Below are positions 8,963 to 17,067 of a stretch of 64,000 nt of DNA, piece after piece. Numbering within the stretch: the first letter of the stretch is position 1; the number at the start of each line of letters is the position of its first letter. The notes below the pieces were generated by a model, which made no database searches, had not been told where the DNA came from, and saw only the letters and a list, made by a program, of their open reading frames with translations. The translations under genes were made by a program, and so were the position numbers. Source of the stretch: Roseiarcus sp963737365 (GTDB lineage: Bacteria; Pseudomonadota; Alphaproteobacteria; Rhizobiales; Beijerinckiaceae); contig CAVTSD010000007.1 in NCBI GenBank assembly GCA_963737365.1, forward strand, positions 558,001 to 622,000, written 5' to 3'.

Positions 8963-9583
8963 ATGTTTACCGGGATCGTAAGCGACGTTGGGCAAATCAT
9001 CGATATCGCGCCCTCGGGCGGACTGAACCGGCTCAGGATCGCGAGCGCCTATGACGCGAAAACCATTGCGCTCGGAGCCTCGATCGCCAATTCCGGCGCG
9101 TGCCTGACCGTCGTTGGCGTCGAGCCGCAGGGGGGAGGTTCGACGCTCGCGTTCGACGTCGGCGCGGAGACACTCGCGGTGACCACACTTGGCCGATGGA
9201 GGGCGGGGGGACGCGTCAACCTCGAGCGGTCGCTCAAAGTCGGCGACGAGCTCGGCGGCCATATGGTGAGCGGCCATGTCGACGGGATCGCCGAGATCCT
9301 GTCGCGGCGCGATTTCGACGGCATGGCGCATTTCCGCTTCCGCGCGCCGAAGGGCTTATCGAAGTTCATCGCCGTCAAAGGCTCGGTCGCGCTCGACGGG
9401 ACGTCGCTCACCGTGAACGCGGTCGAGGGCGACACATTTGAAGTGCTCTTGATTCCGCACACGCTGAAGGTGACGACCTGGGAAGAGCGCAAGGAGGGCG
9501 ACACGGTCAATATCGAGGTCGACCAGATGGCGCGCTACGCCGCGAGGCTCATGGAGGCGGGGCGGAGCTCATCCTCGCCCTGA
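8963..9583 (+). CDS. ribE: Riboflavin synthase, alpha subunit
   Basis: Dismutates two molecules of 6,7-dimethyl-8-ribityllumazine to riboflavin, as a trimer in the cytoplasm. The 206 aa protein begins MFTGIVSDVG and contains two similar lumazine-binding barrels. Motifs seen include SGACLTVVGV in the first barrel, GHMVSGHVDG at the boundary and GTSLTVNAV in the second. A GAGG ribosome site precedes the ATG at 8963. It stands outside any rib cluster in this window. The 140-base leader contains a short hairpin (GCCAGG...CCTGGC) but no recognisable FMN riboswitch core. Confidence 0.95.
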   Translation: MFTGIVSDVGQIIDIAPSGGLNRLRIASAYDAKTIALGASIANSGACLTVVGVEPQGGGSTLAFDVGAETLAVTTLGRWRAGGRVNLERSLKVGDELGGHMVSGHVDGIAEILSRRDFDGMAHFRFRAPKGLSKFIAVKGSVALDGTSLTVNAVEGDTFEVLLIPHTLKVTTWEERKEGDTVNIEVDQMARYAARLMEAGRSSSSP

Positions 9584-9591
9584 GGAACGAC

Positions 9592-9816
9592 CTATTGCGC
9601 CCGCGCCCGCACATAGGCGCGTTCTCCCGTTCGCGGGCAAGACCACACTTCCACCATCTCGCCCGATGGCGGGTCGAGGAAGCGCTCGCCGGTAAAGCGC
9701 CAATCGGGTCCGGGCGGAGCCTCGAGAGGGGTCCGCTTGTAGCCGCCCTTGCGGAAAAGGAACCAGATCAGAAGGAGCAGGAGACCGAAGCCAAAGGGCA
9801 GGCCAAACGCGATCAT
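9592..9816 (-). CDS. Small single-pass membrane protein
   Basis: 74 aa protein not recognised. An N-terminal membrane helix (GLPFGFGLLLLLIWFLF) is followed by a positively charged turn and a short soluble C-terminal part containing WSCPRTGERAYVRARAQ. The start overlaps the end of the upstream YbjQ-family gene by 4 bases (ATGA), so the two are almost certainly translated together. The orientation predicted by the positive-inside rule places the C-terminal part in the cytoplasm. Confidence 0.6.
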   Translation of the reverse strand: MIAFGLPFGFGLLLLLIWFLFRKGGYKRTPLEAPPGPDWRFTGERFLDPPSGEMVEVWSCPRTGERAYVRARAQ

Positions 9817-10136
9817 GAGAGGGGTTCGATCACCGCTGCGGTGCCGTAGGCGACGATCTCGCTCATCGTCTGGCCGATCTCGGCGCTGTCGTATCGCATC
9901 ATCAGGATGGCGTTCGCGCCCATCGCGGTCGCGTTCTCGACCAGCCGATCGAGGGCGTGGCGGCGCGCCTCCTCGAGAAGCCGCGTATATTCATGGATCT
10001 CGCCGCCGACGATGGTGCGGAGCCCGGCCATGATGTTGCCGCCGAGCCCCCGGCTGCGGACAACGACGCCGAAGCATTGTCCGAGCGTCTGGACGGTGCG
10101 GTATCCGGCGATGTTTTCGGTTGTGGCGACGATCAT
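9813..10136 (-). CDS. YbjQ/UPF0145-family protein
   Basis: 107 aa protein of the YbjQ (heavy-metal-binding domain-like) family, which assembles into pentameric rings; the function is unknown. Family features visible are the opening MIVATTENIAGYRT, the GVVVRSRGLGGNIMAGLR segment and the GANAILMMRYDSAEIG segment near residue 73. The family usually has about 105-110 residues, so this one is complete. It is followed with a 4-base overlap by a small membrane protein gene, a pairing that suggests a shared role at the membrane, though this is only inference. Confidence 0.85.
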   Translation of the reverse strand: MIVATTENIAGYRTVQTLGQCFGVVVRSRGLGGNIMAGLRTIVGGEIHEYTRLLEEARRHALDRLVENATAMGANAILMMRYDSAEIGQTMSEIVAYGTAAVIEPLS

Positions 10137-10309
10137 GCGCGAAATCCCTTCGGGAGGAACCTGCCCGTTCCTGGCGAGGGTCGCACGCCAAGCCTAACTG
10201 ACAGTTGCGTGATCGGCAGATAGGTCCCGCCTCCGCGCTTTACGAAACTGCCGATCCGACTTAGTTTTGTTGAACAGCGCGTTGTGCGCTGGTGAAGCGA
10301 GGTCGTTTG

Positions 10310-10963
10310 ATGCGTCGGGCGCGGTTATTTTTCCTGATCGGCTTTGCCAGTCTCGGCGTTATGGCCACCGGGGCCTCGGCCCAATCGTTCTTCAATCTTC
10401 CGCTCAGCCTGCCCGGGTCGCCGCCGCCCCCGAACCCTCAGACCTTTCTGCCGCCGGACGCGGATCCGAACTATTCGACCCCAGGCGGGTTTGACAGCGA
10501 CGTCGACATGACACGCACGACCCGCAAAGAGGTCAACGATCCGACGGGCGAGCCGGCGGGCACGCTGACGATCAACACCCGCGAACGGAAGCTCTATCTC
10601 TCGGAGGGGAACGGTCGGGCGTTGCAATATGGCATCGGCGTGGGCCGGCAGGGCTTCGCCTGGAAAGGCGACGCCGAGATTGGCCGAAAATCGTTCTGGC
10701 CCGGATGGACCCCGCCGCCGGAAATGATCGATCGGCAGCCCTACTTGCCGCGGCACATGGAGGGCGGCATGGAGAACCCGCTCGGCGCGCGGGCGCTTTA
10801 CCTGTTCCAGGGCAAGAAGGACACGCTCTTTCGCATCCATGGCACAAACGAGCCGAACTCGATCGGCAAGGCCGTCTCGTCCGGCTGCATCCGGATGCTC
10901 GATTCCGACGTGATCGACCTTTACGGGCGGGTCACGAAGGGGACGCCCGTCGTCGTGCTGTGA
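10310..10963 (+). CDS. Periplasmic L,D-transpeptidase (YkuD domain)
   Basis: Cysteine transpeptidase acting on peptidoglycan, either forming 3-3 crosslinks or attaching proteins to meso-DAP. The 217 aa precursor has a signal peptide ending ASA-Q and a Pro-rich linker. The YkuD domain starts near GTLTINTRERKLYL. The catalytic motif is intact: His177 in IHGTNEPNSIG and Cys193 in SSGCIRM, the nucleophile. The ATG at 10310 follows AGCGAGG at the right spacing; the GTG at 10292 would prepend residues to the signal peptide. It is monocistronic here, with a REP-like palindrome just downstream. Confidence 0.9.
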   Translation: MRRARLFFLIGFASLGVMATGASAQSFFNLPLSLPGSPPPPNPQTFLPPDADPNYSTPGGFDSDVDMTRTTRKEVNDPTGEPAGTLTINTRERKLYLSEGNGRALQYGIGVGRQGFAWKGDAEIGRKSFWPGWTPPPEMIDRQPYLPRHMEGGMENPLGARALYLFQGKKDTLFRIHGTNEPNSIGKAVSSGCIRMLDSDVIDLYGRVTKGTPVVVL

Positions 10964-10990
10964 GCTTGGCCTCAGCAAGAGGCGATTGTC

Positions 10991-11010
10991 ATTCCCGCGA
11001 ACGCGGGAAT
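10991..11010. repeat. REP-like palindrome
   Basis: Perfect inverted repeat ATTCCCGCG-AA-CGCGGGAAT about 30 bases after the L,D-transpeptidase stop. Sequences of this form (ATTCCCGCGAACGCGGGAAT and relatives) are common dispersed extragenic palindromes in GC-rich proteobacteria. It could also stabilise the 3' end of the upstream mRNA. Only one copy was noticed in this window. Confidence 0.6.
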
Positions 11011-11054
11011 CCAGACTGCGCAAAGGATGCCCGCCTTTGCGAGCATGACGTTCT

Positions 11055-11381
11055 CTACCGACGCCCCGATCGCACCCGTCCGAAATGCCAGGCGCAAAAG
11101 AGGGCGAGGACCAGCGCGCCTAGTCCAACAAACACCAATTCGATAATGACATCAGCACCTTTCGGCGCAAACTCGAACAGGAGCGCGAAGCCCACCGCGA
11201 GATTAAGAAACCCCCACAGCACATTGACGACAGGCGAGGACTCGCCGACGCCGGGCGGTGAGGCGAATGGGGTCTGAAACCAATGACCGCTGATCCCTTG
11301 AACGAAGTGCGGGACGCCATTCGCCAGAAACATTCCGGCGACGAATTGCAAGAGATAGATGGTCCAGGGGAGGCTCAACAT
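11055..11381 (-). CDS. Small membrane protein downstream of AbrB-family gene
   Basis: 108 aa hydrophobic protein with about three membrane helices (WTIYLLQFVAGMFLANG; VLWGFLNLAVGFALLF; ELVFVGLGALVLALFC), not recognised as a named family. An HF segment after helix 1 (GVPHFVQGISGHWFQTPF) looks conserved in character. The ATG at 11381 overlaps the AbrB-family stop (TGATG); a GTG one codon earlier, at 11384, would give GTGA overlap instead. Either way the gene is translationally linked to the membrane protein upstream. Confidence 0.6.
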   Translation of the reverse strand: MLSLPWTIYLLQFVAGMFLANGVPHFVQGISGHWFQTPFASPPGVGESSPVVNVLWGFLNLAVGFALLFEFAPKGADVIIELVFVGLGALVLALFCAWHFGRVRSGRR

Positions 11382-12491
11382 CACAGGCTCGCTGTTGTTC
11401 GGGGAGGCCCGTCAGGCGGTGAGCTCACGACCCAGCGGACGAGGAAGCGGGCAAGAGCGGGGCCGATGAGGATCGCCACAATGGCGCGCCCGATCTGCAT
11501 CGTCATGACGAAAGGCAGGTCGACCTTGGATGACGCGGCGATGATCGCGACCGAATCCGCGCCGCCCGGGCTGGTGGCGAGATAGGCGGTCAGCGGGTCC
11601 GTTCCAACGACGATGTGCAGGGCATAGGCGAGGCCGCCGCAGAGCGCGATCAGCGTGACGATCGAGGCGACGATGCGCGGCAATTGGCGCGCCGCGTAGC
11701 CGAGGATCGGCCGCGTGAAGCGAAAGCCGATCGACCAGCCAACGACGGCATAGCACGCCGCGAGAAGCCAGGGCGGCAGTGTGATCGGAACGACGTGAGC
11801 GGCCTCGAGCACGGTCGCGATCAAGAGAGTCACCAGCAAAGCGCCGGCGGGGATCTTTGATTTCACCCCGATGTAGGCCCCGCCGACCGCGATCGCCAGC
11901 GTCGCAAGAAAAGGGAAGGGGGCAAGGGCTGGAAACCACTCCGTCGGGACGGGCGCCGCTGCGCCTGGAGCGGCCCATTCGCGGGCGACGATCGACGCGA
12001 TCAGCCCAACAAAGGCGACGCGCAGATATTGCATGACTGCGACCAGCCGGATGTCGGCGCCGAACGCTTCGGCCATCAGCACCATGGCGGTCGCCGCGCC
12101 GGGTGACGAGCCCCAGATCGCCGTCGTTCCCGGCAGCACTTTCCAACGGGCGAGGAGCACGCCGAGCACTGCGGCGAACGCCATCACAGCGCCGATCCCG
12201 ATCAGGAAGATCGGCCATTGCTTGAGCATTGTCCCCATCGACGCAGCGCCAATCGCCTTGGCGATGAGGCAGCCGATCACCCCTTGCGCCAGGATGAAAA
12301 GCTGCGGCGAGATGTGGACGCGGCCTTCGAATGACGCCACCAGGATCGCGCCTGCGATCGCGCCCAAGAGCAGCGCCGCGGGCAGGCCGGCGAGTCGGAA
12401 AAGAGCGACGAAGGCGAGCGTGCCGCCGATCAGCGCGGCCCAGTGCAGCGCCGCCGGCCTGCGCGCTGAGGGTCAGCGTCGGAATGCTCAT
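11381..12491 (-). CDS. AbrB-family membrane protein (frameshifted near the start)
   Basis: Polytopic membrane protein of the AbrB family, often mislabelled ammonia monooxygenase or transcriptional regulator; the function is unknown. About ten hydrophobic helices with two internally similar halves are visible, including PGTTAIWGSSPGAATAMVLM and its counterpart near YLATSPGGADSVAIIAA. The main frame runs from about 12448 to 11381 but has no normal start codon: upstream it reads ALHWAALIGGTLAF and then meets a stop. An ATG at 12491 with MSIPTLTLSA, overlapping the isochorismatase stop as ATGA, is one base out of frame. Removing one base in the GCGCGC run near 12455-12462 gives a 369 aa protein of normal length. 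Sequencing error is the likeliest reason. Confidence 0.72.
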
Positions 12492-13048
12492 GTGGGCGAG
12501 AAGGCGAGGGCGTCGCTGTCCGCCACCCGGGCGATCCGCGGAAAGATATATCGCATCGTCGTCTCGTGGGGCTCGACCGCCATGCTGGTCGTGACATCGC
12601 GCGCGACGATGAGCTCGTAGCCAAGCTCCCAGGCTTGGCGCGCGGTTGTGTCGACGCCGACATGCGTTGCGACGCCGCCAAGGACGATCGTGCGCACGCC
12701 GCGTTTTCGTAGTTCGGCATCAAGGTCGGTGCGGAAGAACGCGCCCCAAGTCGATTTGGTGATGAGAAGGTCGCCGGGCTCGGCGAGGCCAGGAGCGAGG
12801 TCGGCAAAGCCTGGGGGCGGGACTTTGGGCAACGCTGTTGGCTCGTCGACCTGTCGCTCCGGCCCATCAAGCGGCGGCTTGACGTTCACCAGCGCGAGCG
12901 GCGCGCCCGCGGCGCGAAACTTTTGCGCCAACGCCTTGCCCCGCGCGACCAGTTCCTCGGCGGAAATCGGAGCAAGTTTCCGGCCGAGGATGCCGTTTTG
13001 CAGGTCGATCAGCACGAGCGCTGTGGATTTTGGGTCAAGGGCGATCAT
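12488..13048 (-). CDS. Isochorismatase-family cysteine hydrolase
   Basis: Cysteine hydrolase related to isochorismatases and nicotinamidases, 186 aa from the ATG at 13048. The catalytic Asp is in ALVLIDLQNGIL near residue 15, a Lys follows in LLITKSTWGAFF, and the nucleophilic region is TIVLGGVATHVGVDTTARQA, where the usual cysteine position is occupied by Ala (GVATHVGV rather than GVxTxxCV). That substitution makes catalysis uncertain. The longer version from 13141 would begin inside the regulator's operator, so it is unlikely. Divergent from a TetR gene with two operator copies between them, so it is probably controlled by that repressor. It overlaps the AbrB-family gene by 4 bases. Confidence 0.8.
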   Translation of the reverse strand: MIALDPKSTALVLIDLQNGILGRKLAPISAEELVARGKALAQKFRAAGAPLALVNVKPPLDGPERQVDEPTALPKVPPPGFADLAPGLAEPGDLLITKSTWGAFFRTDLDAELRKRGVRTIVLGGVATHVGVDTTARQAWELGYELIVARDVTTSMAVEPHETTMRYIFPRIARVADSDALAFSPT

Positions 13049-13091
13049 CGGCGGGTCTCGAGAGAAAAGCGCGGTTGCGCGTGGAAGATTT

Positions 13092-13106
13092 ATGAGGAAT
13101 ACTCGT
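13092..13106. promoter_or_regulatory. TetR operator, copy 1
   Basis: Near-perfect dyad ATGAG-GAATA-CTCGT between the divergent isochorismatase and TetR genes. It differs from copy 2 in one arm base (CTCGT against CTCAT). The two centres are 26 bp apart. A longer outer inverted repeat, ATTTATGAGGA at 13088-13098 and TCCTCATAAAT at 13126-13136, joins the two copies symmetrically. Confidence 0.8.
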
Positions 13107-13117
13107 GAATCTCTAAT

Positions 13118-13132
13118 ATGAGCGATCCTCAT
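13118..13132. promoter_or_regulatory. TetR operator, copy 2
   Basis: Perfect dyad ATGAG-CGATC-CTCAT ending two bases before the TetR start codon. A repressor bound here would block both the divergent promoter and expression of its own gene, the standard TetR autoregulatory arrangement. Confidence 0.8.
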
Positions 13133-13134
13133 AA

Positions 13135-13752
13135 ATGTCAACCGAAATTCAGCCGGCAGCCAAGGAGCCGAAGCGAGAGCGGGGAAAGCAGCGGGTCGCT
13201 GCGCTCATGGATGCAGGAGCCGAGCTCTTCGGCGAGAAGGGCTACGAGGCGGCGACCATGACCGAGATCGCGAGCCGGGCGGGCGCCGCGATCGGCTCGC
13301 TCTATCAGTTTTTCCCCTCCAAGGAGGCGCTGGCCGAGGCGCTCTTCAACCGCTTCGCCGAGCGGGCGGCTGCTTCCTTTTCGCAGGTCGAAGCGCGCGC
13401 GCCCGGATGTTCGGCGCGCGAGCTGGCGGACCTCCTGATAGACCACAAGCTCGCGCAGGGGACCGATCGGGACGCGGCGATCGCGCTTTCGAGCGCGGTC
13501 GCCAGCGTCGTCGAGCGGCGGAAACCGCTCGGCGATGCGCTGCGCGGACGGATCGCCGCGCTCTTCAGCGCCGGCAACCCGGCGCTCGGTCAGGATGAGG
13601 CGGCCGAGGCCGCGATCATCGTGAACCAGGTCATGAAGATGGTGCCGGCGCTTGCCGCGACGGAGGAGGAAAGGGCGGCCGCGCTCATCGGCGAGGCCAG
13701 GACGCTTCTTGCGCTTTACATTGACGAGATCATGCGACGACGAGGCCGTTAA
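13135..13752 (+). CDS. TetR-family transcriptional repressor
   Basis: 205 aa DNA-binding regulator. The N-terminal helix-turn-helix is clear at about residues 39-62, with MTEIASRAGAAIGSLYQFFPSKEALAEALF; the C-terminal ligand domain (AefR/FabR-like in general look) is not assignable. It lies divergent to the isochorismatase-AbrB-membrane protein operon, and two matching dyads sit in the 86-base gap, one ending 2 bases before the ATG. There is therefore almost no room for a ribosome site between operator and start, and the message may be near leaderless. The inducer is unknown. Confidence 0.88.
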   Translation: MSTEIQPAAKEPKRERGKQRVAALMDAGAELFGEKGYEAATMTEIASRAGAAIGSLYQFFPSKEALAEALFNRFAERAAASFSQVEARAPGCSARELADLLIDHKLAQGTDRDAAIALSSAVASVVERRKPLGDALRGRIAALFSAGNPALGQDEAAEAAIIVNQVMKMVPALAATEEERAAALIGEARTLLALYIDEIMRRRGR

Positions 13753-13761
13753 CGCCGTCGC

Positions 13762-15573
13762 TTAGTCGGCGTAATTGTCGATGACCGCGTCGGCGATGGC
13801 GCGCTTGGTGATCACGCCGACCACATCGGCGGTGCGGGGCCGGCGTTCGCCCTGGAAGACAATCGCCGCGCCGACGCGGTGGCGCTTGAGGCGCGCCAGC
13901 ACAAGGCTCAACAAATCAACGTCGCGGCAGACAACGAGGCGCTTCTCGACGAAGTCGTCCACCAGGCGGTTCGGATTGTTTGCGCTTTCGCGCCACAGAC
14001 CGGAACGCGGCGGGATTAGACCCACAATTCGACCCTCGTCCTCAACGACAATGGCGCGCAGATCGTCCACATCCTCCCAGCCCATGCACTCGCGCAAGGT
14101 TGAACCGGCCTTTGCGAGTATGAACCGCTTCTCCATGATGTCCTGCGCCTGCTGGACGAGGTAGAGATTGACGTGGCGCTCCTTCGGGATGCGATGCCCG
14201 CGGTGACGCAGCTTGACGGTGTAGATCGTCTCGGGGATGAGCGCGCGGCGCACCCCGGCGGCGACCGCGACGGCGACGATCACCGGCACGATGATCGCGT
14301 AGTCGCGGGTCATCTCGAACACCATGATGATGCCGGTCATGACGCCGCCGGTGCCCGCGCCGACCATCGCCGCCATGCCGACGATCGCCGCCGACGGCAA
14401 GGTCAAGCCTGCGTTGGGAAGCATGAGCCCCGCGACCGACGCGAACGCTGCGCCCAGCGTCGAGCCGATGAACAGCGATGGCGAAAAGATGCCGCCGGAA
14501 GCGCCGCAGCCCAGGCTGATCGTGGTGGCCAGGAGCTTGAGCAACAGCAGCAGGACGAGGAGGTTGGTCGCCGTCATCTGCTGATCGAGGATCGACTGGA
14601 TGACGCCATAGCCGACGCCGTCGACGTAGGAATGGCCGAATGCATGCGTGAGGCCAACCATCATGAGGCCGACCAGAGCCATGCCGATGATGTTTTGCGT
14701 GTAGATGCCGCCCGGCAGCTTGGGAAAGCCGTCCTCCATGAACACGAGAAGGCGGATGAACGCCCAGGCTGCGACCCCGCACAAAGCTCCGAGCAGGGTG
14801 TAGGCGATCGCCTCCTCGACGCCGAAAGAACTTGCGGGCGGAAACAAGACTTCGGGGACCGTGAAGGCTGGACTGGGGCCGATGAGAATGCGCCCGACCA
14901 GTGTGGCCGCGCCGGTCGCGATGACGACCGGCAGAAAGGTGCGGTTGGAGACCTCTGGCAGAAGGATCTCGATCGCGAACAAGACGCCGCCGAGCGGCGT
15001 GTTGAAGGTGGCCGCGATGCCCGCGCCGGCGCCTGCGGACAGAAGCGTGATCGTCTGCCCGGTCGAAAGCCCGATCGCCTTCGAAAACGACGACCCCAGG
15101 GCCGAGCCGATCTGGATGATCGGCCCCTCCCGCCCGACCGACGCGCCCGAGCCGATCGAGAGCGCCGAGGCGAGCGACTTGATGACCGCGACGACGCCGC
15201 GAATCTCGCCGCGCTTGTAGTAGATCGCGTCCATTACCTCGGGGACGCCATGACCCTTGGCTTCCGGCGCGAAACGCTCGACCAGATAGACGACGACGAG
15301 GCCGCCGAGGATCGGCGATAGGATAACCCAGTTTCCCCATCGGCTCGGTCCCTCGAGGATGTTCGCGTCATACGGAATCTTGAGCACGCCGTTGATCATC
15401 GCGTTGTGGATGAGGCCGATCAGCATCCTGAGCGCCACAGCGCCCACGCCGGTCATGATGCCCACCCCCAGAGCCATGAGGCAGAGGATAAACAGGCTGA
15501 CCCGCCGCTCGTCGCGGTCGTCGGTTGCGTCGGTTTCAGACGAAATGGCGGTATCGGCGGTCGTTGACGACAT
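13762..15573 (-). CDS. ClC-type chloride channel/transporter with CBS pair
   Basis: Chloride channel or Cl-/H+ antiporter of the inner membrane, 603 aa. Ion-path motifs are intact: GSGASVGREGP at residues 141-151, where Glu149 is the gating glutamate, and GCGASGGIFSPSLFIG further on. About ten or more membrane helices are followed from around residue 450 by a cytoplasmic pair of CBS domains (MEKRFILAKAGSTL... and LVVCRDVDLLSLVLARLKR...), which in relatives bind nucleotides. The start at 15573 has AAGAGAAG upstream; the longer reading from 15669 adds 32 basic residues unlike the family. It converges with the TetR gene, only 9 bases apart. Confidence 0.9.
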   Translation of the reverse strand: MSSTTADTAISSETDATDDRDERRVSLFILCLMALGVGIMTGVGAVALRMLIGLIHNAMINGVLKIPYDANILEGPSRWGNWVILSPILGGLVVVYLVERFAPEAKGHGVPEVMDAIYYKRGEIRGVVAVIKSLASALSIGSGASVGREGPIIQIGSALGSSFSKAIGLSTGQTITLLSAGAGAGIAATFNTPLGGVLFAIEILLPEVSNRTFLPVVIATGAATLVGRILIGPSPAFTVPEVLFPPASSFGVEEAIAYTLLGALCGVAAWAFIRLLVFMEDGFPKLPGGIYTQNIIGMALVGLMMVGLTHAFGHSYVDGVGYGVIQSILDQQMTATNLLVLLLLLKLLATTISLGCGASGGIFSPSLFIGSTLGAAFASVAGLMLPNAGLTLPSAAIVGMAAMVGAGTGGVMTGIIMVFEMTRDYAIIVPVIVAVAVAAGVRRALIPETIYTVKLRHRGHRIPKERHVNLYLVQQAQDIMEKRFILAKAGSTLRECMGWEDVDDLRAIVVEDEGRIVGLIPPRSGLWRESANNPNRLVDDFVEKRLVVCRDVDLLSLVLARLKRHRVGAAIVFQGERRPRTADVVGVITKRAIADAVIDNYAD

Positions 15574-15686
15574 AATCGGCTTCTCTTGAGATGAGAGATC
15601 GGAATTCTTGCGACGAAAGATCGGAGTGCGAGGTCCGTCCCGGGACCTTCTCGCAGAGAACGCCGTCAACCCGCAATAAGTTCAGA

Positions 15687-16907
15687 TTAGGGCAATCGCC
15701 CCGCCAAACCGGGCCCGATCCCCGCCCGCATCACCAGTCGGCGCAACGGCCCGACGGCGGAGAGCGCAGCCAGGCTCGCGCCTCGGGCGAAATCGACAGG
15801 AGCGAAATGGGTAAGCAGCGACCGGTTGAGGCCGTCAACGGCGGTGGTTCTGAGCGCGATGTCGCCGCGCCTCGCGCGCTCATAGGCCTGCAAGGTCTCT
15901 GTCCCGCCGATATCGCGTCCCTTCAATCGCGCTTCGGCAGCGCAGGCGACGATCGCCGCGACGTCTCGCAAGCCAAGATTGAGCCCCTGGGCGCCGATCG
16001 GCGGCAGGACATGCGCCGCGTCGCCGACGAGGGCCAGCCGTTCGGCTGCGATCTTCGGCACGGTCTGGCGGATCATCGGGAAGAATCCGCGCCCGCCTTC
16101 GATGCGCATCGAGCCGAGCAGCGAGTGCGCCTCACGTTCGATCTCGCGCGAAAGAGCTTCGTCGTCGAGCGCCTCGCGCCGGCGCGCGTCCTCTTCACCC
16201 ATCACCCAGACAAGGCTCGAGCGGTTGGGCGCAGTCGGCCTGCCGGGCAGGGGAACGAGCGTAAATGGCCCGCCGCGGGTGTGGAATTCGGTTGAGAAAT
16301 CGTCGTGGGGCAGGCGATGGGCGAGATGCGCGGTCAACGCGGTTTGCGGATAGCGATGAATGCGCGCCGTGAGGCCGGCGGCCCGCCGCGCTTTGGAATT
16401 CCGGCCGTCGGCCCCGACCGTTAGCCGGGCTGCGATCTCGCGCCTGTCCCCGAGCTTCGCCCGGACAGAATCGGCGGAGAATTCGTAGGCCTCGATTCCA
16501 ATCGAGACGCGCTCGACGCCTGGCGTCTGCGCCGCCGCTGTCGCGAGCGCTTCGGCCATAAGGTCGTTTTCAATATTCCAGCCGAAGGCGTCGAGCCCGA
16601 TCTCGGTCGCGTGGAACTCGACCGGACGCGGCGGAAAGAACGCTTTCGTGTCGTCGATCAGGCGCATGGAGCGCAGAGGCGTGGCTCGGGATTGCAGGCT
16701 CGCCCATAGACCGAGAGAATCGAGAAACGCGACCGATTGGTCGAGAAGCGCGACGGTGCGTCCGCGCCCGGTCCGCTCCGCGGGCCCGCAACAGACGACG
16801 CCAAACCCGGCCTTGGCCATGCCGAGGGCCGCAGCCAGCCCTGCGAGCCCCGCTCCCGCGATCAGGACGTCCGGATCGCCCTGGGAAGTCTCATCGCCGT
16901 TGGTCAT
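15687..16907 (-). CDS. UbiH/Coq6-family FAD monooxygenase (ubiquinone hydroxylase)
   Basis: Flavin-dependent hydroxylase that most likely acts on the ring in ubiquinone biosynthesis. The 406 aa protein has the FAD-binding GAGLAGLAAALGMAKAG motif near residue 17, the GADGRNSKARRAAGL segment (the DG motif) near 165 and the second FAD motif ALVGDAAHVLPPIGAQGLN near 290, which is specific for the UbiH/UbiF/Coq6 group. Length fits. The position hydroxylated cannot be told, because alphaproteobacterial members differ in regiospecificity. Divergent from phosphatidylcholine synthase, with an 11-base tandem repeat in the gap. Confidence 0.88.
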   Translation of the reverse strand: MTNGDETSQGDPDVLIAGAGLAGLAAALGMAKAGFGVVCCGPAERTGRGRTVALLDQSVAFLDSLGLWASLQSRATPLRSMRLIDDTKAFFPPRPVEFHATEIGLDAFGWNIENDLMAEALATAAAQTPGVERVSIGIEAYEFSADSVRAKLGDRREIAARLTVGADGRNSKARRAAGLTARIHRYPQTALTAHLAHRLPHDDFSTEFHTRGGPFTLVPLPGRPTAPNRSSLVWVMGEEDARRREALDDEALSREIEREAHSLLGSMRIEGGRGFFPMIRQTVPKIAAERLALVGDAAHVLPPIGAQGLNLGLRDVAAIVACAAEARLKGRDIGGTETLQAYERARRGDIALRTTAVDGLNRSLLTHFAPVDFARGASLAALSAVGPLRRLVMRAGIGPGLAGRLP

Positions 16908-16987
16908 CGTCGGTCTCCGCGCGCGCCCCGATCCACCCGATGACTCAGCTTTGCGACCCGAAGACGGCGGCGTGCAACTTTGATAAG

Positions 16988-17009
16988 CCAGTAGCTATCC
17001 AGTAGCTAT
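16988..17009. repeat. Tandem 11-bp repeat between ubiH-like gene and pcs
   Basis: Two exact, adjacent copies of CCAGTAGCTAT, each containing the palindrome TAGCTA. The 11-bp period is about one helical turn, so two bound proteins would face the same side. It lies in the divergent promoter gap and might be an operator. Confidence 0.5.
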
Positions 17010-17067
17010 AAGGTCAACCGGACGCCCAACCGTGGAAGCAAGTCGCGGATGGCCGACAGGGCAGCGC

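Noticed and set aside
14042..15340. 432-codon open frame overlapping the ClC gene on the same strand
   Set aside because: Alternative frame of a gene with intact motifs; product is Arg/Gly/His-rich low complexity.
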